From Zygnema cylindricum (taxonomy: Eukaryota; Streptophyta; Zygnematophyceae; Zygnematales; Zygnemataceae), in assembly GCA_037447655.1 (NCBI GenBank), contig JBBHKE010000667.1, positions 1-64,000 of the forward strand: DNA of 64,000 nucleotides, given 5' to 3'. Under the pieces are notes generated by a model that was not told the origin of the DNA, did not search any database, and saw only the letters and a program-made list of their open reading frames with translations. Shown here piece by piece: positions 33,083 to 44,886 of this stretch (positions within the stretch are counted from its first letter, which is position 1; each line of letters begins with the position of its first letter). The position numbers and the translations under genes were made by a program.

Positions 33083-34721
33083 CTACCAGCGCAGCGACTG
33101 CGGGTCTTCTTGACAGCGCATCCGTTGGGTTCGTCTTGCCCAGCTTATCTCGATGATAAGTTCCGGCCCGAAGGTCTGAAGAAACATCATCCATCGCACT
33201 TGTTTCTTGGACAACTTCGGCTGTGTTTGCAGATATTGTAGGGCGTGGTGATCCGTGATAACCATGATCCGCTTCCTTTGAACGTAACACTTCCAAACCT
33301 CCAGCGCATTGATGACAGCGATTGTCTCCTTCTCATGGGTGGCCCAGTTAAGCTCCGCCACCTCTGGTTTTCGACTGTCGTAGGCAATGGGTTGAAGACC
33401 TTTTCTTTGATCGTGCATAAGGATCGCTCTAATAGCCGTATCGCTGGCGTCAATGATTATCGTCCAAGGTAAGTCCGGGTCGGGAACAGCTAACACAGGG
33501 GCGGTAACCAACCGCTCCTTTAGCGTGTTAAAGGCTGCACCTTGCGCCGATTTCCAATCATAGGGCACGCCATTCTTGAGTAACTCCGTGAGCGGTGCAG
33601 CGATTTTTGCGAAACCCTCGACAAAACGTCGATAGTAGGAGCATAATCCTAGAAAGCTTCGTAACTCCGTAACATTCGATGGCTGCGGCCACTCTTTTAC
33701 TGCCCTCGTTTTGTTCGGATCCACTGCGATTCCGTCCCGACTCACCACATGGCCAAGAAAAAATCAATTTTCTCCTTGAAGAAGTCACATTTGCTTCTCT
33801 TTGGGTACAACTTTTTTTCCCGAAGGACTTGTAGGACCGTCCGTAGATGCTTTAAATGATCATCCAGCGTTTGGCTATACACCAAGATGTCGTCTAGGAA
33901 GACGATTACAAACGCGTCCAGATATTGCCGAAAGATGGAATTCATTAAATGCATAAAAGTTGCCGGTGCGTTAGTCAACCCGAACGACATTACCCGAAAC
34001 TGGAAATGACCATACCGAGTTCTAAACGCTGTCTTTTCCACATCTCCCTCGGCAATTCTAATCTGTTGGTAGCCGCTCCGTAAGTCTATCTTCGAAAAAT
34101 ATTTAGCACCTCGTAGTCGATCCAATAATTCGTCTATCCTCGGTAAAGGGTACGCATTCTTCACCGTTAATTTGTTTAACGCTCGGTAGTTTATACACAT
34201 ACGGAAACCTCCATCTTTCTTTTTTACGAAAAGAACGGGGGCTCCATACGGTGACTTGCTCGGTTCGATTGCTCCGGCTTCGACCAACTCCGCGAGTTGC
34301 TTTTTGAGTTCGTCCAACTCGGTGTAACTCATCTTGTACATCCGATTAGCCGGGGGTAACGCTCCGGGAACAAGCACTATCTTATGGTCTACTTCGCGCT
34401 TCGGAGGTAATCCTTCGGGGAGCTTGGGGGGAAATACATCTGCGTACTCCTCGAGAAGTTATGTCACGACTTCCGGTGCCTCTTCGGAAGTCTTTCCAGG
34501 GTCGTCACTTTCTTTTGAGTCGAAGTCGGGGTCCTTCTTCTTCCATCCTTCCGGGATCTCCTCCTTCGCCTCCTCCATTGGCTGGACAACCGCCATACCA
34601 ATCGTTTCCCCTTTCTTGAGTGCCCTCTTAAGCTGTAAGGCCGAAAGTAGGCGTCCCTCTTCCGCTCCCTTACCAGCCGCTCCCGCTTTTACCTCAAACT
34701 CTTCTTCACCTTTCTTCACTC
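33083..34721 (-). pseudogene. Reverse transcriptase and RNase H of the chromovirus, broken
   Basis: After the solo LTR the frame runs through a linker, meets an in-frame TAA at about 34455-34457, then reads [19 protein letters not shown] and the RT domain: [52 protein letters not shown] and the catalytic [10 protein letters not shown] frameshift at about 33750-33760 (KIDFFLA to GHVVSRDG) is followed by [15 protein letters not shown] and the RNase H domain: [21 protein letters not shown] and [10 protein letters not shown] second shift occurs near 33140. Motifs are complete but the reading frame is not. Confidence 0.9.
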
Positions 34722-35956
34722 TGAAATTCTATGGGCTCCATTGCCCACAGAATTCGCAGATCCAAAAGAAGCTAATCTAGATAGTGCCGACTCCAAGTTG
34801 ATATAAACCCAAATAAATGATCCCTTGACAATAAGAACCCCAATATACCTTCACCCCTGTGAAGAGAAGACCTTCTGTGTGCTCAGTTCCACCACAAAAT
34901 GCAAAGCTTCAATATGTGTTTTGGACAATATTCCCCACTTTGACTTTCCCACTGAATAAGTGCCACCCTGGCACGCAAAGACTCTGACCGACTACACCCT
35001 TGTGTAGCTTGGACTCCCCTGAGTCCGCAGCAAAAAGAATCACTGAATTTGCTCACCCGAGTAGTTAGTTATGGCTAGTCAAAGATGACCTTTATAGTTA
35101 CAAGCTCTCTTAGAGAGAGGTACCTAAATATCACTAAGTCTTGGTCTGCCTACTCACGACTACCTACTACTAAACCCTAGTCCAATAGGAACACTATATA
35201 GTACAAGAAGGTACAATGGGCGATGTACTTGTTGTACGACCATTGTACGACAAGGTCTACAAGGTGACACCTGTCAAATCGGAAGCCATGGTTCCTCCTC
35301 CCATCTTCTCCGGTATCAAATAATGTGGCGCCACGTGGCACCGCGTGACGCTATCTCCGTATGCCGCCAAAAGCTCACTTCGCGTGGCGGCTATAATGCC
35401 GGCCGTCCGATCAAAACATATTTTACACGGTTCAGATTCGCGTACATGCAGGGAATTGCTCCTTTTGGTTAGTCTGCTGTTAATTAGCTGTTGCGTTAAT
35501 GTTTATGTATTTATTAATTCCGTCACGTGTATCGTTTCGATAACGCCTTATTGGTTAAGGCTTACGTCTACAAATATAATCTCAGACCATGGTTCAAATC
35601 TGGTTTAGAGCAGTGTTTGGTTATTTGTTAGTTTGTTAGAACTCTCTTCTTGTCTATGTATAAATACCTATTGTACCCTACACATCATCGTTTACTCTAA
35701 GCTATAGGCTAAAGCTAACGTCTGTAGTAGGATGTAGGTACTAGGATCAAATCCTGGAACCGTCACAACCATTTTGGTACAAACTACGAATTAGTCTATC
35801 CTCTTTAGACAGCCATGGCTCTAGCTCTCTCTGTGGTCTTCAGTGACTGCAACAAGTATGGGGACCGGAGAGAGTTGAGCGAGAAGCAGGTTGCCTTTGC
35901 TGACTTACTCTATTTATTTTTCCAATACAGACCTAGAAAATACATAAATTTCAACA
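34722..35956 (+). mobile_element. Solo LTR nested in the chromovirus
   Basis: 1235 bp starting TGAAATTC and ending TTTCAACA, flanked by the five-base target duplication CACTC (34717-34721 and 35957-35961). Removing it with one TSD copy joins protease and RT linker in the same frame (…GDMRV then KKGEEE…). A TATA-box-like TATAAATA at 35659-35666 suggests the plus strand is its transcription direction. The inside has no pol domain. A tRNA-like stretch with a B box (GGTTCAAATC, about 35591-35600) also lies inside. Family unassigned. Confidence 0.85.
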
Positions 35957-36304
35957 CACTCTCATATCGCCACTTCGCCAATCGATCGTCGGATTCCATT
36001 TTTGCAGCCACGGTTTCCCCAGGATTACTTCATGGTCCCCAAGAGGTAATTCATGAAGCGAGTCATACCATCGGAATTTCCCAATTGCGGCGCGTAACTT
36101 CGGAGTACGATGGTTAATCGATAAGGAACTTTCGTCAGCCAATTGTACCGACTGATGATCTTTTAGCACTACTAGAGGAAGTTTCAACCTTTTCACCGTC
36201 GCCTCATTTATGAAGTTCCCCGATGTTCCGGAGTCCACCATGAAGTTAGTTGCGTTTCCTTCGATTTGACCCCGAAATATCAAAGGGTCTCCTCCTTCTC
36301 CGGC
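35957..36304 (-). pseudogene. Aspartic protease of the chromovirus
   Basis: Retropepsin-like segment with the active-site motif MVDSGTSGNFI, hydrophobic beta strands (LADESSLSI) and the second conserved block (EVILGKPWLQKWNPTIDW). It has DSG rather than DTG, which is common in retroelement proteases. It follows gag in the same frame, separated by a single TAA (36305-36307). The downstream end is interrupted by the solo LTR. Confidence 0.85.
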
Positions 36305-37258
36305 TTACCTCATAACGTTAAGTTTTCCCATTTTGGGACCTTTCCGTTTTGGACATTCTCGAGCCATATGATCTGGGGAACCGCACTGGAAGCATAGGCC
36401 ATTTTGCCTCCTCCGCTGGAGCTCCCCGGGGGATAAGTCATTGGTCTTGGTCTTGGTAGGTTTATTCTTTCTCCGCAGGACGTTGACCACTTCCTTATCC
36501 TCGTCAATTGCGCCGAGCTCCATGGGGGTTGGACCATCGTCTCGTCGGTTTTCTCCGCTGCTGCTCGACCCGTAGTGATAAGGTCTCCGGAGGTTAAAGT
36601 CGACCGAATCGGTCCGCTCCGCAAACTGGATGATTGCCGAGAGAGTAGGAGTCGTGCTTTCCCGAGCAAGCCACTGTTCCACATCCCTACGAATAGATGA
36701 TTTAAGCCCCTTCACGTAGCGATTCACGGCTTCATCTTCCGTCATCGTAGGTATTTGAACTTTGCACTCCAAGAACCGCTGCGTAAACTCCAACACTGAG
36801 GTTCGTTGCTTCAATACTGCGATCTTATCTCTTGCCACCTTCACCGTGTTGACGGGCTGCCAAGCGTCGCGGAGAAGTTGAACGAAGAGTGCCCAGACGG
36901 TCGGTATCTCATCATCCTCCACTAATGTCCTCCACCATGCCCCTGCTGCCCCTTTAAGAAGACCACCCGCGTAGTGAATCTTCTCACAATCCGATAGACT
37001 AGGAAAATTCTCGAGATAGTTCGCAACGGAGAATAGCCATGTGTTAAGGTTCTTGTGTCTTGCAGTGTCAAACTCGTCGGGAAGTCTTAATTTCGGTCTC
37101 CTGAAGTCTCTCTCCATGCCTCCATGAGGTCGCTCCCCAAGACGAGACTCCAAGGCTGCGACGGTGTTGCTCAGCTGCGCGTTCTGTAATCTAACACTTT
37201 CTAACTCACTGAGAACTTGCGCTAACATTTCTGTAGTGGATACGCCGTGTTCATCCAT
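36305..37258 (-). CDS. Gag polyprotein of the chromovirus
   Basis: 317 residues with an intact frame. A short N-terminal coiled coil (VLSELESVRLQNAQL) is followed by a Ty3-type capsid region (LNTWLFSVANYLENF, GAAGAWWRTL, VLEFTQRFLECK, RYVKGLKSSIRRDV) and a C-terminal zinc knuckle CFQCGSPDHMAREC (CX2CX4HX4C). It forms the virus-like particle and packages RNA. The start ATG lies 34 bp inside the 5' LTR end, just after the primer-binding site, as expected. It ends at TAA just before the protease frame. Confidence 0.92.
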   Translation of the reverse strand: MDEHGVSTTEMLAQVLSELESVRLQNAQLSNTVAALESRLGERPHGGMERDFRRPKLRLPDEFDTARHKNLNTWLFSVANYLENFPSLSDCEKIHYAGGLLKGAAGAWWRTLVEDDEIPTVWALFVQLLRDAWQPVNTVKVARDKIAVLKQRTSVLEFTQRFLECKVQIPTMTEDEAVNRYVKGLKSSIRRDVEQWLARESTTPTLSAIIQFAERTDSVDFNLRRPYHYGSSSSGENRRDDGPTPMELGAIDEDKEVVNVLRRKNKPTKTKTNDLSPGELQRRRQNGLCFQCGSPDHMARECPKRKGPKMGKLNVMR

Positions 37259-37278
37259 GCTGTCGAGTCACGGGGAAT

Positions 37279-37291
37279 GGCTCCGATACCA
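37279..37291 (-). other. Primer-binding site (initiator tRNA-Met type)
   Basis: On the minus strand it reads TGGTATCGGAGCC, one base after the 5' LTR ends in TACA. This is the usual plant retrotransposon PBS for initiator tRNA-Met with one substitution (CGG in place of CAG). Confidence 0.85.
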
Positions 37292-37292
37292 G

Positions 37293-37766
37293 TGTAGAAG
37301 GGACAATAGTGCACAGAGCACGCCACAATGCACAGCGGAAAACACCAAGGATCTTCCCGTAGCAACAGTAGGAGCACACAGCACTGACAGGCAAAGTTGC
37401 GCTTTATTACTTGGAAGAGAGTACAAGGTTTGCGATCGCTGCGAAGGTCTACTCAAAAAGAGTCTCCTATTCACTAGGCCTACTCGACTATTTAAACTAG
37501 CTAGCTGCTAGTCAACCTAGTACTGTACAACTGTACACGTGGACCTTCACGGTCAACCGAGATCTATCCAAAACCTCCTTCTAGAACTATACCGTTCGAT
37601 CTACATTCTGCGGCGTTGCTATGCTGCGCTGCTATGTTGCTGCGCTACTAAGTTGCTATGCTGCTACGCTGCGCTGGTCTGGAATCGCAGCTGCGCTGCT
37701 CTGGAACCGCAACTATAGCAGCCTAGCCCTAGCCACTAAGTACTCAAATCCTGTAACCCTGTTACA
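37293..37766 (-). repeat. 5' LTR of the chromovirus
   Basis: 474 bp, closely matching the copy at 29216-29705, with TGTA/TACA ends. The target duplication AATAT follows at 37767-37771. Confidence 0.95.
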
Positions 37767-37771
37767 AATAT

Positions 37772-38988
37772 GTATTGAAGATTTGCGCTCGAGTGTTTCT
37801 ATGTACCCTCTGTGATTTGCATTTCTAAAACGCTTTATATTTGGTATCAAAGTTTGTTTCATTTTAGATGTTAGAAAATTTGTTATCGACAGGTCTCAGT
37901 TATGCTGTGTATGCAAATGCGGTAGTTGTCTGCAGGTACACTGTTTTATCAGAGTTGGAAGTCCAGTTGCTAAAGTGCATACGTCTCAATGTCATCATGG
38001 GTGGTGACTACCAAATTTTGACATGTTCAACTCAGTAGTTTGTATCGCCACCGCTTTCTTCTAACGAGGAATTGTCAACCAATAGATGAATGATATCAAT
38101 GTTCTTTTCCAAGGCGGCCAGGTGGCCAGTACAGTTCTGGCGTCCAACATCAATCAGCAATTTTGCATCTAAAGCAGGACGTGTTACAAACACTGACAAA
38201 AGGAATCGCAATTGGAGAGGCAGAGTGCAGGCTTGAGAGCAGCCAACGCTTTCGTCAAGTCAACAGGAGTGAAACGTGCAGGAAGAGCAATGAAGTAGGC
38301 ACTGGCTGAAGCCTCTGTTAGGCAGACCCTGTACCCAATGCCATATAATCTTGCTTAATTTAAATAGAATACAGTTCATGATTTTGCACCACTGCTGCGT
38401 ATCTTACATCTGAGTTTGAACACAAAAACACAACTATACATCCTTACCACATGTGACCATTGATTATTCGCCAGTTTTACCATGTCATGTACTCAATAAC
38501 ACAGCAAAAATCAGACATAGGTACAAACAAACCTCACAGTAAAATAAAGCTAGTACAGGTCACTTATGAAGTGGAAAAGTACCCTTGTATAACCGTGATT
38601 AAACAGAGAAGGGAAGATGATAAGAGATAATCAATCTAGTCAATTGTGCTTCTAAAGTGAGAGACAAGTCACCCTCACAAGTGGCCTTCTGCATATTGTA
38701 GGCACGTTTGCACTCAAAACAGATCCAATATCACCCTGCTACCCTAATGATCGCAAATTCGTATTGCCCTAAAGCTGCCAATATTGTCCCTAAGGTGTAT
38801 TACAAAAATTACTAAGAAGACGTCTGCAAAATGTCTTTAGCTAGTACTTGCAGCAGACGTCAACGTAAAATGCTATGACCAACGGCCAACCAAGACCGGA
38901 AAAAGCACATACGGCAGTACACTAAATTGCGTCTGCCCTGAATATACATCAGTCACATAAAAAATCCCTCTTCCAGATTATTAACAGA
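37772..38988. other. No gene seen between chromovirus and next gene
   Basis: AT-rich sequence without supported coding. The right end probably contains the 3'UTR of the minus-strand gene that stops at 38989. Confidence 0.5.
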
Positions 38989-41900
38989 TCAGGGAGGAGG
39001 ACGGGACAGTGGAGGGAGATATTCCCGACGGGGCATTAGTTGCTGAGCAACATCTGCAAGCCACCTGCGCATACTGAAGAGCTCCGAGTATATGCCCTGC
39101 ATATTTGACTCGCACTCCTTTCGAAGAAGTTGAAGCTGCCACAACACACGGGAATATCTTTTTAAGACACTGGAAGTTTGAATTTCAGTTTTTTCAAAAA
39201 AGATAACGTTTTTCAGAAGCACCTACCAATTTGCAAACCTCTCATGGTTTGGTACCAATGCACCCTTCCACTCAAATGTTGTATGAAACTCAACATCACG
39301 CAAAATGTTATTCAGGGAAGTGCATCTGATTTCTTGATCTCACCTTAGTTTAAGGCGGACCAGACTTTACTGGTTCACCCCACTGAAATGAGGTTAAATG
39401 GACGACAACTGTTACCATAACAACACTACTTTTACATTGAATAATTTATTTTTGGATAGTTTAAATATCTCTAAGAAAATTCAAAGCCTGTATAAACTTA
39501 CAACAACGTGTACAAATGCCTTCAAGTTTCTTACGTCAGAAACACTGCCCACCAATAACAAAGAAAACATAAACGTTCCAGTTTATGGCATTAAAGTAAC
39601 CTACCGTGAAGTGCTGTATTTTGTGTGTACTTTACACCTACTTTGTCTACTTCAGCGCATTTTCTTTACTTCATGCGCACTTTGTGTACAAAACCACTGC
39701 GTATTTAAAGTGTATTATACGTGTATTTTATATGTACCTTAAGTGGACTCTGCATATACCTTACATATGCATGCGTGTACTTAAAAACAAAGCTGATTAA
39801 AGGATAATATGTTACGTTTTGTTCATTTGTGAAAGATAACTGCCCTTCAGTTCAAATGACGGAGCAAAAGTTGAGTATTGCGTTGCATCACATTTTGAAA
39901 AACATCACAAATTCAAGATCGCACGTGTTTAGTACCATGAAGCCTTTCAAGTATTGTGTTGATAAAATGAAAACAAAGCTGCGAGCGGGCTCCAGACTGA
40001 ACATGATAAGCACGAAGAATACTGTTGCGATGAACTCAGCAGGTCAGCTTCCAGGCGCAATTTACAGACAAATGACAAATCAATTTTCTTCCCATTCCTC
40101 TGCTATTGAGGTAAAAACCATGCCTGTGCCAGAGAAAAGGCCCTCATTCAACAAATTTGCAGCATAGTTTACCTCATGAGCAATGTTATTACTCTGCTTC
40201 TGCAACTCCAACACAACCGTGTTGTTCGTCTCTTCAGCTGCCACAGTTCCTCCTTGCCAAATGCCCGATGACAGGGCCGCAGCCTGTATGCGTCCAAACC
40301 ACAACACTGTCAAGCATCAAACGTGTTTGTGTACAAATCATAACCATAAACCTACAAAAGCTATAGTTTGCGCAGACTTCTATTAGGACAGTACACGCGA
40401 CCAGATAGCGCAGAAAGAAAAAAAAAAACTAAGGCCAGTTCCGCCAGAAAACAAGAAACTCATAAGGTTGACATGAAACTGTTCAAACAAGTTTCAGACG
40501 ATAAAAGCATAAAAAAGTTAGCATAATTTTGTGCAAACAACCTTGAAAGACAACATAGATACACACAAATGGATAGCAAGAGCAATCGCCAAATAATGAT
40601 CCCGATAAACCCATCACAAGCTCACAAGCCCTCACCCCATAAGCAGGTGGTGTTCCCATGGAGCTAGGGGGCAGAGAACTACTCAAATTCTCTCGTTGAG
40701 CCCCAGTACTCATGCACCTACGTTTGCTAATATCAGAATCTTCGGCAGCCTCATATGACAGTGTGTACCTGTTCAGGTAAAAACCATATTCCAAGGTTAG
40801 TTACAAAAAATAGAGTTACAGGTTGAATCAAGCAGCTTAAGAGGTTGTCGCACTGGAAAACAAGTTTGCGCATGAAATGGACCATATATGAATCTAAAAT
40901 TCTTCAAGAAACTTCACGTCTAGACGCAGTTTGCTTACTTGGCCAGAGTCTTGTATAGGTCATAAGGCCCGTTGAAAACTTTCCCTTCGCCACACATATT
41001 TGACATGTCTGTAGTGACTCACAGGACACAGGCACACCCAGTTTTTTAGTGACACTCAGAAGTTTTATGCTCCATCTGGCAATACATCCACGCATTTAAC
41101 AGATTTCAGGTACATCAACAACATCAAGAATGAACAACATGACAAGTGGCCTGGATGAACCAAAATGCACCCTAAACTGCAACAAAAAGATCCATTGAAA
41201 AAACACTCGTGGCAGATAAGTAAAACATTGCACCTTCAAACTTCTTAGCACTGATACATAACTCCTTGCATTCTTTATCCAAAATCAGGAGAAAGGCAAG
41301 TACATACACACCAGAGTTTCCAAGAGAGAGAGAAAGAGTGGCCTTCTCAGCTTCTGCCAACTCCGCCTCGACATCTGGAGGAAGCTGAAAACTCCCAACA
41401 GAACCAGGTTAGACATCCTTGGTAATCTAAATAGGACATGAAGATCAACAGCAATTCCAAGGACTAGAGCACAGGTCTCAGTTATGCTTCATAGCTACAT
41501 CGCACATGCGAACAAATTTCCTTGCTAAGCTCATTTCACAAAGGGATCCTGGGTCTACCTTCAGCAACTCAAAATAGTTGGAAGAACGGAGGGCTCGGTG
41601 CAATGCGCGAAAAAAAGGGGTTGACCTCAACTGTCAAACCAATGTCACGAAGAAAGTAAATATGTATGCCTATCCTTGTCAGACTCTCGAAATCACTTGC
41701 TCTTCGCACCACTGTTGAAGAGACCACTCAATTGTGCAGCAGAAATTTTGTTTCCAAGACAGCACACAGGCACAAGAAAATGCTAGATCACAATAAATAA
41801 CGATGAAGCTGATGATAACACAGATGAAAAGCTCTACAGGAAACCTAAGAACTTCAAAAGACAATACCTGTGCAAATGAACTTAAAACTGGTCATGAATG

Positions 41901-43300
41901 GCTCAGATTAAAAGAGATTCCAGCAGGAGAAATATTGAACCAAAAGAAGACTGAACTTCCAATAATTTCCTCGTGCATGCCAATCTCAGTCCACTCTTCA
42001 CCTTCTGTTTCTGGGCCATAGCATTGTACACAATCGGGAGGAGAATCAAGCGTAAATGGCCCTGCGGATCACCCAGCGCCTGCGTCCAGAACAACAGAAC
42101 TCGCAAGCATTCTTAGGCACCCGGACGTGGGAATTGAGATCGAAATAGAAGATGAAAGCCAAAAAACTGCTGTTGATTTTTTCTTCAGGAATGTCATGCA
42201 TTAACATTTTCACCTGTCTGACGAGAACTTTAACTTCATGTGGTGATTCAAATGCCCACTGCCAATACACGAATCCTCGGCTGAGGTCTCCCTCCAAGGA
42301 ATTTTTCCTCTTGTTTCCAACTTCTCCACCTCCCAGAACCTCTGCTGATGGAAGTACCACCAACCTATGCTTAAGGCTTGAGAGCTTTCGACTGCAATAT
42401 CGACATAAACACCAACAGTGTAAACCTCATGCAAACACATTCAAACAGTTCACAAAAAAAAAATGAACACACTCATGCCACTCTTGCAAGTCCCTCCATC
42501 CGGTCAGATTCTCACTGTGTCTGTTCTGCAAGAGAGGATTCCAAGGAAATCTGCATGAGCACGACTTAACAACAGAATTGTCCGGCTCATTTTCTGAAAC
42601 TTTCGGAATGTGTCACACAATTTCTAAGAAAAAACCATCAATCCTGGATCATAACCAGTTACCGTGTATCCATACTTCTATGTGGTCCAGCAGCCTACCT
42701 GTAATTTGCTTCAAACACACTCTTCATATAGATGAGAGGAAGAAGAACGTCGCCAGTCTCTTCATCCTGGCAACCAGAGAGTTACAAGTCTCAGCAGCAA
42801 GAAGCGTTGTCCAATAGTATGCAAGAGCATGTGCGGTACATGAAGGACGTGCACACAAAGACAAGGAAGCAGAAACTCAGCTTTAGCAGCCAACGGATAG
42901 AGATAGAAATAGAGACAAACCTCTAGAAGTAAATACTTCTCGTTATCTGCTACAGGAAGCCACAGCAGTCGAACTCCCCTTAACTGCCATGATCCAGAGA
43001 GACCAAAGAAATTCCCACCCATCCATCCATTAACCCAAGAGCTGATAAAAGCCAGAAAGCAACCAAAATCATGAGCAAGACATTATTCTCGAACGGTCGG
43101 AATGACTAGCTCTGGCGCTGACATTTTCTCACCTGCGGGGGATCGGCGCAGGAGCGCATGTGTACGGCAGAGATGGCCGCCGGAGCTCGGTCGTCTACAA
43201 CGCCAACACCAGGGCCCGCAAACATGGATGTCTCTCCGTACAATGTTCCATCGAACAGGATGACGACAACAGTACAGTAGTACACAGAGCAGTTTGGCAT
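38989..43300 (-). CDS. Unidentified conserved-looking multi-exon protein
   Basis: Exons that join in phase with GT-AG borders: 43133-43300 (first ATG at 43300), 42921-42983, 42699-42766, 42214-42391, 42002-42079, 41559-41630, 41312-41384, 40939-41008, 40636-40768, 40173-40283, and a tentative last exon 38989-39222 ending in TGA. This gives about 360 residues. N-terminal half: hydrophobic strand TVVVILFDGTLYGET, then LRGVRLLWLPVADNEKYLLL, and FVYWQWAFESPHEVKVLVRQ. Middle: GHLRLILLPIVYNAM, STPFFRALHRALRSSNYFEL and DVEAELAEAEKATLSL. The C-terminal third is Ser/Pro-rich (SSSLPPSSMGTPPAYG) then helical, with a possible coiled coil (ELQKQSNNIAHE; LQLLRKECESNMQGI). The consistent phasing across ten introns is strong evidence of a real gene. 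I do not recognise the family. Extra small exons between 41640 and 42000 or 39230 and 40170 are possible. Confidence 0.65.
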
Positions 43301-44326
43301 ACACAGCTCCAAGAATCCGGCTGGAACGACGTTTGAAATGATGGTCCAGTTGACGACCGGCCGAAACGCGAGAGAAAGACTGAAGAGGATGTTTTGCTAC
43401 GATAATACAGGCCAGTACAGGCCAGGCCGGACGAGCATATGGCGACGACGGTTTGATCAAACTCGGTTCGCCCGGTGAATATGGAAGGATGGCGACGGAG
43501 CCAACATAAGACCACGCAGTGAACCTTCAGTGAACCGAGGGGTCAAGAACAAAACTACACACACGTGTGAAAAACATGGATGCAGGCAAGAGACTGTACC
43601 GTACACTGGAATAACGTTAAAAACAGAGACTTTCGGATTGCCGGTGAATCATATTTTCGCGTATGATAGGCGACTCTTTCAGGGAGAAGTAGCTTTTTTG
43701 GCCGCGACCACGTGACGTCTGACTTTATGTATAATGAGCCAGCAAGGCTGAGCTAGCATGTGCGTTAGCATTTTCTGTACGGAAACATCCAGAGCCGCAA
43801 AAAGTGTACGAAAATATCAGATTTTCCTACTGCTTCTTTGTCATTTTGCACAAGTCCAAGTGATGGAGCACGCCAACACGGCCTCCGGCCTTGTCGATGA
43901 AACTTCATAAACCAATTCGACATGTCGCGCCATTATCATTCGCCATGTGGACTGGTTTAACTGCTACATGCGAATGCTTATGATCACTACAAATCCTCCT
44001 GAGCGTTTGTCTTTTGGCGTTATAGCACACAATGGTACACCAAGAAAGTACAACACAAAATATAAAAGTACAGTATTGCACTCGGTGTTCGGTCCGGTTT
44101 CGTTAGGTCACCGACTACCAACTGGAAACGTCCAGGTGGTGGCACTGCACAGTGCACTGCCCTTCGGTACTGAAGGTCATAACACTATGCAGTCGGGAGT
44201 TTTTCTGCCCTTAAATCATAAAAGAGTGTCAGCGACACTATTTAAGGAAGTGAACAGAAATATGCCACGTCTTCTTGCACTAAACTACTAATATGCATAT
44301 TAATCCTGAACGCTAATGAAGATGGG
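43301..44326. other. Promoter side of the unidentified gene; no gene seen
   Basis: 43301-43520 is GC-rich and likely the promoter or 5'UTR of the minus-strand gene. The rest carries no supported coding or RNA gene. Confidence 0.45.
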
Positions 44327-44330
44327 TACA

Positions 44331-44822
44331 GTACACCGCCAATCGCTATTAGAGTAAATAACGCTAATTCAGTGCCCTTTTTAAAAAAATTTAAACCTGA
44401 AATACAATCCATAATTCTATTTTTTCCTTTACGCCTTTTAGGGTTTTTTTTTTAATTAGCGTTAACAAGGGAAGTATGCTGCGATGTTTATAGTATGGTG
44501 TACGGGCAGAGTTTGTCCGTACCAAAATGTACTTTTTGAAATAAAAATGTGTAAAAAGTCATTTAATGTAATTGCGCACGCATGTGAATGTGCAGAGGAA
44601 AAAGAGACGCAAACTCGAGTATTCAGATTTTGGCGTACGAATTGTCAGATTTTGTACGTCTACATATATTGATGTAGACATCGATACGGCAGGTATTTAT
44701 TATTCGAAAAAACCCAAATTAGAGTTTGTGATAAACTAGTAAATATGTTTTTTTTAATTTTATTTTTTTCCTAATTAGCGTCAATAACACTAATTTTTTT
44801 TTTACGCTATTTATTCCTTTAC
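44331..44822. repeat. AT-rich TIR element related to 1-270
   Basis: Starts tacaccgccaatcgctatta (44332), the reverse complement of the end at 246-268. The interior shares the acccaaattagag and taattagcgt segments with 1-270. The right end seems to be interrupted by the next TIR elements. Confidence 0.5.
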
Positions 44823-44886
44823 TCTAAGGGTGAAGTTCCATCAGCGTTTTGTAATCATACGGCCAACTCTAAATACAGGGTTGATT

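Larger units (their letters stand above)
29216..37766 (-). mobile_element. Ty3/gypsy chromovirus, complete structure but decayed (8.55 kb)
   Basis: LTRs at 37293-37766 (5') and 29216-29705 (3') face the minus strand and start TGTAACAG, ending TACA. A five-base target duplication AATAT flanks the element (29211-29215 and 37767-37771). The primer-binding site lies one base inside the 5' LTR. Order along the minus strand is gag, protease, RT, RNase H, integrase, chromodomain, then an extra ORF before the 3' LTR. Protease before RT before integrase and the chromodomain define a Ty3/gypsy chromovirus. Coding is broken by stops and frameshifts. A solo LTR (34722-35956) and a tRNA-related repeat (about 30645-30870) are nested inside. 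LTRs differ by scattered substitutions and a small indel, so the insertion is not very recent. Confidence 0.95.
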
